DNA of 40,165 nt from IMG/VR virus record IMGVR_UViG_3300032236_001221, positions 1-40,165 of that record; one strand, written 5' to 3'. Both the position numbers and the translations under genes were made by a program. This document shows, piece after piece, positions 12,202 through 20,649 of the stretch. Source of the DNA: a virus. Every line of letters starts with the position of its first letter. Positions within the stretch are counted from its first letter, which is position 1. A model generated the notes under the pieces. It ran no database searches. It worked only from the letters and a program-made list of their open reading frames with translations, and was not told the origin of the DNA.

Positions 12202-12521
12202 AGTTTTCCTGAGAGTATTCCCCTCATTAGCAAATAAGCTGTCCCGATACCAGCAAGCCACTTTAGGGCGTTGCCGAATATCTTGCCTCCTCGATATGCC
12301 TCGATGATGGGGAGCACGTCATCGAGAGCATCAAGTTTTCGATTTATTTCCTTTGTGTCAGTTTCGTGCTGAATAATGTGCTGCTCCAGCTTAGTCTTCA
12401 TATCCCCTAAAAGGTTTGATGAGACCTTAGCGGTCGCCATGTGGGAGTTGGTTATCTGTTCCGAGAGTGCTTCGGTTACTCTCCGCACTACTATCTCTAT
12501 GTCTTTGTCGCTTGCGGTCAT
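12198..12521 (-). CDS. XhlA-like coiled-coil protein with C-terminal membrane segment
   Basis: 107 residues: a long amphipathic helix/coiled coil (about 5-75) followed by one hydrophobic segment near the C-terminus (L-A-G-I-G-T-A-Y-L-L-M). This layout matches XhlA/haemolysin-type accessory holins found next to lysins. It overlaps both the lysin and the fibre gene. Assignment is by topology and position only. Confidence 0.6.
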   Translation of the reverse strand: MTASDKDIEIVVRRVTEALSEQITNSHMATAKVSSNLLGDMKTKLEQHIIQHETDTKEINRKLDALDDVLPIIEAYRGGKIFGNALKWLAGIGTAYLLMRGILSGKL

Positions 12522-14749
12522 AGCAGTGCAGGGATTAAATTGGTATTTCTCTGAATAGCCGACAAGTCGGAACCAGGGATAATGTGGTCAGGCTCGGCAT
12601 AGATATTTCCTATTGAGCCAGCCACGTCTATACACCCTGCGATGGTATTCGTCACCGAGTCTTTACCCCACCCTGCGGTTAGAGTAAGAGCGGTTGCAGA
12701 GTCATTGCGAATACTGAATCCTGTGAGTATGTAGTTGGCTGTATCAGGTGCAGTAATAAACGCGGCCTCGTCAGCGATACCGACAGCACCAGAGAGCCAG
12801 TAACACTGATAGGCATAGATGCTCTTCCACGATACCGTTCCCCCAGCAATGTTGATTTTGACTCGCGCCGGTGAGGGTGTGATGGTGATGCCCGTCACTG
12901 TACTTCCGTCGATAGCATTTGAGTTATACGTAGCATCAGCTGTTTGTACGACGGTGACCGGCATGCCTGTAGAGGTGAGAGTTCCAGTACCTTCTACGAA
13001 GGTCTTTGCTGTAACCCCGCTGACATACGCTATGCGGTAGCGAATAGTGTGATTAGTTGTCCATGTAGCACGGAAGTTTAGTGAAGTTGCCGCCACTACT
13101 GCGTTGTAAATCTCGGTAGAAGATGTTGTATCGTAAAGTTGAACACGGGAGTTTGCTGTAAGCCCTGTAAGAGCAATAATCGGTCGCACACCTGTCGAGT
13201 CGGTGTACGTTATATTTGTTGCTCCAGAACCTGCATAGGAAATAGTCCCTGTGGTGGTAATTGTCGAAAACTTAGTACCTGCAAGAAGCGTAGTGCATTT
13301 AATAGTGATTGTATTTGTCCCCGTGTTTATTGCAAACGCCGCTGCCGCACCTGAATCGATAACTAGATTACGGTTTCCAAGGTCTAGGTTTGCACCCCCT
13401 GCGGTAATCGGGAGAGTGGTACCAGATGGGTAGTAGAGGTTTGCATCCTGCACCGCCCAGTATTTAGAAGCGTCATATAGGTCATCGAGCGTTGAGATAG
13501 AAGCAAGTGCCCCTGCTGCGGCATAGGAAAGGGTTGGGGAGCTATCAGTTTCAATAGGCACAGTAATTGACTTTGCTCCCTGAGCTGAGAGGTCTGGTGC
13601 CGTTGTGTTTGGCTTCGTGTCATACGCCTTCATATAGAAGTTTAATACGTTAGTACCTATTGCTGTTGTACGCCAATCCTCAATTACTCCACCTGTGTCG
13701 GTTTTTCTTTTATTAACAAGCAAAACAACCATTTGAGACAATCCACTACCATTGGTAGTTACGTTATAGGTAATATCTGGTGTTTCATCATACGTCTCAA
13801 GGCCTGCACCTGTAACACAAGTATATGAAGCACGAGTTCCATTATTGACATCTTTTGCAAAGACTTTTACCCCAGACTTTGCCACCCCACTTATGGTGAG
13901 CGTGACGTTTAAGGTGGCGTATATACGGACAAGCGTATATCTCGTGGTTGTCATTCCACCAGCATTAAATGTGGTATTCCCACCACTTAGGAAATCGTAT
14001 GCTGCCCACGTTGTGTTGTTATATGGATAGAGAGTACTTGCTGTACCAGGAATAATATTCACAGCAGTAAACACCGCAGGAGAGGCGAGGGAAGTAGACC
14101 CTGCTGTTGAGTGGAGACCGAATACTGTTGGCTGTATTATGGTTACATTAGAGATACCGCCAGAACCTGTAGAATAGGCACACTCAATACCATTTCCAAA
14201 GATACGAGCCGTTGTGCCGAAGGTGGCAAGATTAGCACCATATAGGCGAAAACGTGCTCTCTGAACGGTTGTATCTCTGAGAATAATATCGCTGTAGAAC
14301 TCACAAGTAGAAGCTGTTGATTGAACAACGCATGACGCAGCCATATCTATACACCCAGAGTTGTGTATTAGTTTACCACTGAAAGCAATCTCAATACCGT
14401 TAGCTGTACCAGATATAGCACTTGATGATTTTTCAAGAGCAAGAATGGCAATATTTGAGCCAAATTGTGGGTAGGTATAACTCCCCGTGGTCTGCCTCGT
14501 TCCGATTGTTATTTGTCCTACCCCGTCGCAGTAAAGGTGAGGGTAGGTAGCGTTGTTATCGAAGACAATACACTCCGTATCAGGATTCCATGACAAAGTT
14601 CCTTGTACGTAGATACGAGCCGAACTTATAAGGTACATGGTCTTCGCACCACCTGTTGTGGTGGTAACACCAGTCAGCCCCGTTAATCCTGTGAGGTCTG
14701 TGTTCGTTCCTGTTTGGGTTATTACCCCTGCTGCGTATGCCCATGCCAT
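12518..14749 (-). CDS. Large tail fibre or receptor-binding protein
   Basis: 743 residues, rich in Thr, Ser, Gly, Ala and Asn with almost no charged runs, in repeated short beta strands: first a probable beta-helix-like region, then modules with an N-I-T-Y-T-D-S type spacing. The position at the end of the virion block, after a collagen-like protein and before lysis genes, is usual for host-recognition fibres. No enzyme motif is visible. A depolymerase activity cannot be excluded. Confidence 0.7.
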   Translation of the reverse strand: MAWAYAAGVITQTGTNTDLTGLTGLTGVTTTTGGAKTMYLISSARIYVQGTLSWNPDTECIVFDNNATYPHLYCDGVGQITIGTRQTTGSYTYPQFGSNIAILALEKSSSAISGTANGIEIAFSGKLIHNSGCIDMAASCVVQSTASTCEFYSDIILRDTTVQRARFRLYGANLATFGTTARIFGNGIECAYSTGSGGISNVTIIQPTVFGLHSTAGSTSLASPAVFTAVNIIPGTASTLYPYNNTTWAAYDFLSGGNTTFNAGGMTTTRYTLVRIYATLNVTLTISGVAKSGVKVFAKDVNNGTRASYTCVTGAGLETYDETPDITYNVTTNGSGLSQMVVLLVNKRKTDTGGVIEDWRTTAIGTNVLNFYMKAYDTKPNTTAPDLSAQGAKSITVPIETDSSPTLSYAAAGALASISTLDDLYDASKYWAVQDANLYYPSGTTLPITAGGANLDLGNRNLVIDSGAAAAFAINTGTNTITIKCTTLLAGTKFSTITTTGTISYAGSGATNITYTDSTGVRPIIALTGLTANSRVQLYDTTSSTEIYNAVVAATSLNFRATWTTNHTIRYRIAYVSGVTAKTFVEGTGTLTSTGMPVTVVQTADATYNSNAIDGSTVTGITITPSPARVKINIAGGTVSWKSIYAYQCYWLSGAVGIADEAAFITAPDTANYILTGFSIRNDSATALTLTAGWGKDSVTNTIAGCIDVAGSIGNIYAEPDHIIPGSDLSAIQRNTNLIPALL

Positions 14750-14750
14750 A

Positions 14751-15314
14751 TTAGTTTTTTACATTAAATTCGGAGAGTATTCCACTCGGCCACGTAAAGC
14801 TTCTCGATTTGTATGCCCCTGTTCCTATAACAGAAGATACCAGCCCACCAGACCATACAATAGTCTTACTTCCCGCTGGATTACTGAGCGATGCGAGTGT
14901 GCCATCACTGTTGTACGTAAGTATGTTTCTTCCTGTTATCGTTCTATCCACGATAGGCATACTCCCGCCACCTTTTGGCATAATGGTGAGAAGCTCAGCC
15001 CGTATTTTCTTTACCTCGGGCAGTAGGTCTTTAATGTCGGCGTCCTTACCTGGGTCGCCCTTATCACCCTTTATAGGTGCGGGGATGAGTGGTTTTACGA
15101 CAGCAAGTATCTCCTCCTTCGTAGGAGTCTTACCATCCTTTCCATCGTCATAATCAACCCCTTTTATAGGGGTATAACCATCCTTACCGACACCAGGAGG
15201 CCCAGGAGGCCCCTTCAGTAGTTCTAAGTTCTCCTCAAAGGTCTCACGCTCCGATGGGTCAATCTCGAATAGAAGCTTTTTAGCCTTCTTATACTGGTCA
15301 AGTGTTAGTGCCAT
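14751..15314 (-). CDS. Collagen-like virion protein
   Basis: 187 residues. After an N-terminal helix there are Gly-X-Y triplets (G-P-P-G-P-P-G then G-K-D-G, and later K-G-D-K-G-D-P-G-K-D), typical of trimeric phage fibres. A beta-rich C-terminal head follows. It overlaps the start of the large fibre region by position and probably forms the stalk or connector. Start overlaps the ATP-grasp gene by 17 bases. Confidence 0.75.
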   Translation of the reverse strand: MALTLDQYKKAKKLLFEIDPSERETFEENLELLKGPPGPPGVGKDGYTPIKGVDYDDGKDGKTPTKEEILAVVKPLIPAPIKGDKGDPGKDADIKDLLPEVKKIRAELLTIMPKGGGSMPIVDRTITGRNILTYNSDGTLASLSNPAGSKTIVWSGGLVSSVIGTGAYKSRSFTWPSGILSEFNVKN

Positions 15315-16764
15315 ACATCAGGTCTTTAAGCTGCTTCTTGAAGCCCTCTACCTTATCCTTGTACCCCTTCTCAACCTTAGCCAGCTTCTCTTCATACGCA
15401 ACCTCCTTTTCTTTAAGGTCGGGGACACTGAAGTAGATACCGTTCATTGCGTTAAGTCGGTGGATGATTGACGTGGGGAAGTCTGCTAGGAAGTCTCTTT
15501 GTGACCGGTAGTACTTCTCTTTGAACATGTAGTCAGACATATTGTCGTACGCCTCGTCCACAGCCTCCTCTATGGTGTCAGCGGCTCCTGTAAGTACCGC
15601 CAAGTCCCAGGAATCGTTAGTAGAGACGGTCTTTCCATCCTTATCCTTCACTGAATACACCCACACATTCTCCCACTTCTCCATGTCCATTTCCTGTTCC
15701 TTTGACTTCTTGAGGTTAAACGCCCGTACACCCACTCCAAAGGTCTTCTTAAGGGGGTTTTCGCCGTTTACAATGGCCTTAAAGTAGTTCCCTGCGCCCC
15801 CCGCCATAGCCATCTCGGTGTATATGGCGTCATAGCCAAACCGGTTAGAGCAGAACTCACCAAAGTACATACCAGTATCGGTGAAATAGATGCTTATATC
15901 CCACACGAAGATACCGGTATGTTCTTTGGCCATTTCATACACCTTTGGGGGGAAGGCTATGCGGTTTATTTCATCATCCAGTTCAGTGCGGATGATGAGG
16001 TTAGACCCACAGCCAACCTGATTGCCGTTATTCTCCCCGTCCCCGATGTTCTTTGTCTCAATGTCCACGTCGGTAAAGACAGGTTCACCGTTGTAAAAGA
16101 CTATTTGGGGGGTTATTTCCACAGGTTGTACCAGCTTCTCCTTTAGAAGTATCTCACCCTTGGCGTATTCCTTCTCATGCTCGTCCAGTGCAGCCAGTAT
16201 AAGCTCCTTACTCTGCTCCACGTCATCAGAACCCACGATGGTTGACACGAAATCGCCTTCAGATTGAATAACCAAAGGTACATCTGACTCCTCCACTATC
16301 TTTCGTGCTTCCTCGACGGTAGCGACCTTCTGGTGGGGAATAATCTTAATATCGGGGTAGTGTTCTTCTACGAAGTTCATCGCGTCCTCCCGACCTTTCT
16401 CGAAGTCAAAGTCCTTCTTAAGAGGGAACATGCCCTGCTTAAATCCAGCGGCCAGTAGTTCTTCAGCGAACGGCCACATGTTATTGAAGGCACAGAATAT
16501 GAAGTATTCGTCCTTGTTTTTAATTTTTTTGAGGGCGTTTATCAGCTTACGAGCAGGGTATTTATCAACCATCCCATCGTACTGTGCTAGACGTTCTTTC
16601 TTCTCATCAGGTTCCTCATCATCGGGGGCTTTGGTTTCAGATTTATCCTGTACCTTACCGAAAATAGACTTCTCACCCTCCTGTTTAAGATGGTAGGCGA
16701 TAGAACCACCCTCCCCACCGAAGTCAAGAGTTATCCACGTCTTAATCTGATTTTCATCGTCCAT
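15298..16764 (-). CDS. ATP-grasp ligase, PurD (GAR synthetase)-like
   Basis: 488 residues. The start resembles the PurD N-domain (G-G-E-G-G-S-I-A-Y-H-L). A central ATP-grasp segment follows: L-V-I-Q-S-E-G-D, then I-L-L-K-E-K-L, and F-T-D-V-D-I-E-T-K-N-I-G-D-G-E-N-N-G-N-Q-V-G. The C-terminal signature D-T-I-E-E-A-V-D-E-A-Y followed by Y-Y-R-S-Q-R-D-F matches the PurD C-domain. A charged coiled coil is added at the end. PurD makes glycinamide ribotide. In a virion gene block, however, purine synthesis is not obvious, and another carboxylate-amine ligation is possible. About 55 residues longer than ordinary PurD. Confidence 0.75.
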   Translation of the reverse strand: MDDENQIKTWITLDFGGEGGSIAYHLKQEGEKSIFGKVQDKSETKAPDDEEPDEKKERLAQYDGMVDKYPARKLINALKKIKNKDEYFIFCAFNNMWPFAEELLAAGFKQGMFPLKKDFDFEKGREDAMNFVEEHYPDIKIIPHQKVATVEEARKIVEESDVPLVIQSEGDFVSTIVGSDDVEQSKELILAALDEHEKEYAKGEILLKEKLVQPVEITPQIVFYNGEPVFTDVDIETKNIGDGENNGNQVGCGSNLIIRTELDDEINRIAFPPKVYEMAKEHTGIFVWDISIYFTDTGMYFGEFCSNRFGYDAIYTEMAMAGGAGNYFKAIVNGENPLKKTFGVGVRAFNLKKSKEQEMDMEKWENVWVYSVKDKDGKTVSTNDSWDLAVLTGAADTIEEAVDEAYDNMSDYMFKEKYYRSQRDFLADFPTSIIHRLNAMNGIYFSVPDLKEKEVAYEEKLAKVEKGYKDKVEGFKKQLKDLMYGTNT

Positions 16765-16769
16765 AGAGG

Positions 16770-16775
16770 TATACT
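16770..16775 (+). promoter_or_regulatory. -10 element of a possible rightward gene inside the late block
   Basis: TATACT six bases before the ATG at 16782. The spacing is like that of other first genes here. The -35 region (CTGATT) is poor. Confidence 0.3.
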
Positions 16776-16781
16776 GTAGGT

Positions 16782-16919
16782 ATGATTATAACCCTACTGA
16801 TTGCTATCGGAGTCATCTGGTTTATCTCGTGGGATACGAAGGACATATCATTTACTGATTCTGGTCAGGCTGACTTTGATTATCAAGACCCTGAATTATT
16901 TTCGCACCGCCAGTAACCG
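16782..16919 (+). CDS. Candidate small membrane protein opposite the late operon
   Basis: 45 residues: an N-terminal hydrophobic stretch (I-I-T-L-L-I-A-I-G-V-I-W-F-I) and an acidic, polar tail. It occupies the 87-base gap between two leftward late genes and runs into the 3' end of one. A TATACT box lies 6 bases before the ATG. If expressed it would be made from a leaderless message against the late direction. Chance remains possible. Confidence 0.35.
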
Positions 16920-18366
16920 CGGTAGGGTCTTGTGCGAGTACTGTCTCACTTGCGCCACGTAGGTACCCAGGGAGCCGTGTCGAAGCGGACTCACCAATTG
17001 CAGCACCGACAAGTTCACCACCCATTCCTCCTGTAGCGGCGTGTCCAACCGTTTTACCTACCCACAGACCGAACATACGTCCAAACAGACCTGTATCCCC
17101 CTTATATCGAGCTATACCCGTGAGATTTCGTGCCCCAATAGCTGAACTGTATACCGCATTAAACTGCGGTAGGGTTACTTCCTTAGCTCCATCGAAGAAC
17201 TTTTGCATCGCTGGGGGAATCTTAATAGCAGTATTTGTCCTTTCGAGAGTACCTTCAATCGCCTTCTGGTACGCCTGTTCGACTGCGTAAGCCCCCTCAC
17301 TTGCTACTTCAGGGTCTATTTTACCTTTCTGCTTCATTCTGAACGCTACTTGACCCCACGAACGCTTACCCTGAAGTGCGTCTTTGATACCAATAGCACC
17401 GCCCTTAGTGAATTGGTCAGCTGTTGGTTGTTGAGTAAGAAGACGTATTGCCTCATTTGCCTTAGCACGAGCCTGTTCGTATACGCCTGGGTCACTTGTC
17501 CTAAGGGACTCGACACTCTCGTTTATTCCACTGATGATTTGATTCTTAGGTACAGCAAACTCCTTAGGGAGAGATGCTTGAAGAATGTTCTCGAAGTTCT
17601 GGGTTATGACTTCCAGCTTCTTGAACTTCGTTTCGTCTGCATTTATAGTGCCACCTGTAATCTTATTTTTCGTAATGAAGTCCGCGGCCTTCTCAGCAAC
17701 CTTCTGCGTCTTATACTCTTGCATCGGTGTCAACTTAAAGTCTGCCTTGTTCAATGCCTTTGATATAGCGGGGGCTATTTTCTCAAGTGTTCCCATTAAC
17801 ACTCCTGCACCTGCGCCCCATTTAGCAGCTCCCACAGCGTCATTTACATTACCAGTCTGTGCAGCGGTGACCGCTCCTGTTGATAGACCTGTGACGACAC
17901 CTTTGGTGGCTAGATTTAGACCCGTCTCAAGTGCTTTAGCTCCCTTACCTGCCATACCGAGAAGTTCAGGTACCTTTGCAGCGTATTCGGCTCCTTTAGT
18001 TACAGCGGCCTTCTCCGCACCGCCTGGAATAAAGAACTGCCCTATATCACCTGCCACCTTACCCACTGTCTGCATTGTGTTTTGGGGCTGAAGGGCAGGA
18101 TTGTCTGAACTCACAGCCGATTTACCCGCTGTATCGGCGTGAACTCCAGGTATCATATTCGCCACAGTATCAAGTCCTTTCTCAATACCTGTACCGATGT
18201 TTCCTATAGTGCTTATTTCCGACTGAGCTACACCTGTAGAAAAGTCTTTAAGACCTCCCATAAAGCTGTCGTATAGACCTGTGGAGTGCCCGAGAGCTGC
18301 GCTGGCTTGTTCAGGAGCAAGTGCGGTATAGGGCCGTCCTGTGGGTTGTGGTTCAAAGGCTCTCAT
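16852..18366 (-). CDS. Internal virion protein (ejection-type), unknown
   Basis: 504 residues, rich in Ala, Gly and Lys with long helices and several Gly-Ala-rich amphipathic/hydrophobic stretches (G-A-A-K-W-G-A-G-A-G-V-L-M-G). These are features of ejected internal core proteins in short-tailed phages, which cross the envelope. It overlaps by an ATGA the 670-residue protein with a peptidoglycan-binding domain, so the pair may be packaged together. No enzymatic motif seen. Confidence 0.6.
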   Translation of the reverse strand: MRAFEPQPTGRPYTALAPEQASAALGHSTGLYDSFMGGLKDFSTGVAQSEISTIGNIGTGIEKGLDTVANMIPGVHADTAGKSAVSSDNPALQPQNTMQTVGKVAGDIGQFFIPGGAEKAAVTKGAEYAAKVPELLGMAGKGAKALETGLNLATKGVVTGLSTGAVTAAQTGNVNDAVGAAKWGAGAGVLMGTLEKIAPAISKALNKADFKLTPMQEYKTQKVAEKAADFITKNKITGGTINADETKFKKLEVITQNFENILQASLPKEFAVPKNQIISGINESVESLRTSDPGVYEQARAKANEAIRLLTQQPTADQFTKGGAIGIKDALQGKRSWGQVAFRMKQKGKIDPEVASEGAYAVEQAYQKAIEGTLERTNTAIKIPPAMQKFFDGAKEVTLPQFNAVYSSAIGARNLTGIARYKGDTGLFGRMFGLWVGKTVGHAATGGMGGELVGAAIGESASTRLPGYLRGASETVLAQDPTAVTGGAKIIQGLDNQSQPDQNQ

Positions 18367-20375
18367 AGCTGTATGTAGGTTGCGCTATTAAACTCATTCG
18401 GTTGAAGATACATCACTGCGCCGGTACTGCGGTCTATGGCTGGAATTTCGTTTCCCTTAGCTCCACCGATGACGTCGGCATACTTTATGCCTTGACTGGT
18501 GAGTGTGGATTCGACGTAGGCACTGTCACTCATACTTCCTTGTGGTTGTGTGGTGTCCTTCCCGATGTTCTTAAGGTCGGTGTTGATACCGTCAATAGTG
18601 TCTTTCTGTGAAGTGAGACGGTAGTTTGCCTCCTGTTTCATATAACCAAGTACTGTGGTGAACTGCCCCTTAGACATTGCGGTGTTGAGGAGTGACTTTG
18701 CGTCCTCTGCGGAGGAAACAGTGGCCCCAGCTATAGAAGCAGACGACCCTGAGAGAATTTTAGCGAACTCATACGCAGCAGTTTTAACGATGTTATTCAG
18801 CGCGGCAGTATCGGGGTCGCCGAACACACCAGACTTGGTTGCAAGAAGGTATTTATTGACAAGAGGAGAGCCTGTTCTATCCACCTGGTCGCTTAGACTC
18901 TGTGCAAGAGCTAGTTGTTTATCCAGTGTAGCGATGGAAGTCTGGTTTGCGGTGTATTGGGTGGTTTGAGTACGGAGAGCCGTGGTCATAGCGGCACGCT
19001 GCGCCTTATTCGTAGCCGCATTAGATACGGTATCCCCTCCGGTACCAGCAACAGCGTTCCAAAAAGCACTTCTTGCTATCTGACCAGCCGTACCATACCC
19101 GAATGATGGTAGATTGCCTGTCTTGGTGTAGTAGTCCACTTGCGCCATTGTTGCCGCTGATGGAGCACCACCAGCACTGCCACCCCCTCCCGTACCGCCG
19201 CCCACACTAATATTTATCTTCTGTTGGCCTTGAGCAATGGTCTGTTGTCTATAAGTCTCAAGACCTGCAAGAGCTGACTGGTCAGACAAAGAACCTGGGG
19301 AAAGACCAAGTAGGTTCTCATAGTACCCGAGTATCTTAGGATTACCCTGTGCCTGAGCCGCCAAGCCCTGATACCCCACGTTAGTGACAATCTTGTTCAG
19401 GTTATCAGTCGCGTGCTGTTGCATGGTCATACCCATCTGCTGTCTCTGGGACTCATAGGAGGCAAGGTTACTCAGAACACCTGCCGTAGCCGTTTGACGC
19501 TGAAGGGCGGTGGACTGGTCGGTAGTGGCGTAGTTCATCAGGTTATTCACCTGGTTAAGTGCTGACTGATACTGAGTATCGAGGGCGTTGTACTGCTTCA
19601 TGATGACCTTGTTCCTTGCCGCAGTCATCCCCATAATCTGGGATTCTGTAGCCCCACCCCCAGCTTTAGTTACCTCGGCACGTATGTCATCTTCTGTGCC
19701 ATTCATAATGTTCTGCATGTTCATCCGCTGCGCGTCCATTGCTGGCAGATTGTACCTCTGCTGAAGGTCTGCAAACTCCTGCTGAAGAGAAATGGCGGTT
19801 AAGGAGGGGTTGTTTATGTTCTGAGCAATCTGAGCAAGAGACTGCATTATAGGGTCAATAGACCCAGACATAGCGTTGTACATCGGGTCAGTGGACTGCT
19901 GATTCTGTGCATTGGCTGCGGTCTGAATCTGGTCACTGGCCGCGCCTTGGCTGTTGGGGGCTTCTGTGTTCTTCAAAGAACCGAATAGATTCTGGTACTT
20001 AGAAGAAAGAGCGGCTTGTGTTTTAGGGCCGTAGTAGCCCGCGTTACCTCCCGCCTGTACGCCGAGGTCTTTTTGCATCTTCGCGACAGCAGCGGTGGTC
20101 TGTGGACCGTATATCCCTGGCCCCGTTCCCATTTGGTCTGCGGTTAAATAGCCCGTATGTACGAGGTAATCTTGGAGTTTCTGCACATCCTGACCTTGTG
20201 CTCCAGGTTGTAGTGAAGTAGATGGTGGTGTTGAACCGTCTGTGGGTGTTGTTGAAGCTGGTGCTTTCGTGTCGGGTATCCTGGCGGTCGTATCATTCCC
20301 AGTCAACGGACTGAAGTCTGCGGGAGCGGATGTCCCTGCGTTTTGTGTCACTACTCCATCGGTGATAGCTGCCAT
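18363..20375 (-). CDS. Internal virion protein with peptidoglycan-binding domain
   Basis: 670 residues. A low-complexity Pro/Thr N-terminus is followed by a PG_binding_1 domain at about 55-130: L-Q-P-G-A-Q-G-Q-D-V-Q-K-L-Q-D-Y-L then G-I-Y-G-P-Q-T and a second G-Y-Y-G-P-K-T. The remaining 500 residues are Gln/Ala-rich helix. In short-tailed phages such proteins are ejected and engage the cell wall during entry. A local lysozyme-like active site is not evident. Confidence 0.7.
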   Translation of the reverse strand: MAAITDGVVTQNAGTSAPADFSPLTGNDTTARIPDTKAPASTTPTDGSTPPSTSLQPGAQGQDVQKLQDYLVHTGYLTADQMGTGPGIYGPQTTAAVAKMQKDLGVQAGGNAGYYGPKTQAALSSKYQNLFGSLKNTEAPNSQGAASDQIQTAANAQNQQSTDPMYNAMSGSIDPIMQSLAQIAQNINNPSLTAISLQQEFADLQQRYNLPAMDAQRMNMQNIMNGTEDDIRAEVTKAGGGATESQIMGMTAARNKVIMKQYNALDTQYQSALNQVNNLMNYATTDQSTALQRQTATAGVLSNLASYESQRQQMGMTMQQHATDNLNKIVTNVGYQGLAAQAQGNPKILGYYENLLGLSPGSLSDQSALAGLETYRQQTIAQGQQKINISVGGGTGGGGSAGGAPSAATMAQVDYYTKTGNLPSFGYGTAGQIARSAFWNAVAGTGGDTVSNAATNKAQRAAMTTALRTQTTQYTANQTSIATLDKQLALAQSLSDQVDRTGSPLVNKYLLATKSGVFGDPDTAALNNIVKTAAYEFAKILSGSSASIAGATVSSAEDAKSLLNTAMSKGQFTTVLGYMKQEANYRLTSQKDTIDGINTDLKNIGKDTTQPQGSMSDSAYVESTLTSQGIKYADVIGGAKGNEIPAIDRSTGAVMYLQPNEFNSATYIQL

Positions 20376-20384
20376 ATTTTTATA

Positions 20385-20648
20385 TTATGAGATAGAGCCC
20401 GCCCCGTCTACCCATCGGGTTCCATTAAAAAACACCGGTCTTCCGATAGTCGTATCGAAGTACTGCTGACCTATAACGGCAATTACTGAAGACTTGGGAC
20501 GATTTATGGTTGTGCCGTTGAGGTTTACGTACTTACGGTTTGTCAGTTGAAGGGAGTCGGTGGGTGAAGCACCGATGCGCTTACTATAGTCACCCCTCAG
20601 AACTTCCCGAGCCAGTTTCTTTACTTCCTCTTTGTCAGTGTTGTTCAT
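20385..20648 (-). CDS. Small virion appendage protein
   Basis: 87 residues from the ATG at 20648, chosen because the upstream gene ends at 20650. N-terminal charged helix, then a beta segment ending G-Q-Q-Y-F-D-T-T-I-G-R-P-V-F-F-N-G-T-R-W-V-D. That is a C-terminal motif repeatedly seen at tips of phage head or tail fibres. Role inferred as decoration or fibre attachment. Confidence 0.65.
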   Translation of the reverse strand: MNNTDKEEVKKLAREVLRGDYSKRIGASPTDSLQLTNRKYVNLNGTTINRPKSSVIAVIGQQYFDTTIGRPVFFNGTRWVDGAGSIS

Positions 20649-20649
20649 A

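Noticed and set aside
12518-14749. Endosialidase or pectate-lyase type depolymerase in the large fibre
   Set aside because: The protein is beta-rich, but no catalytic motif of these families is visible.
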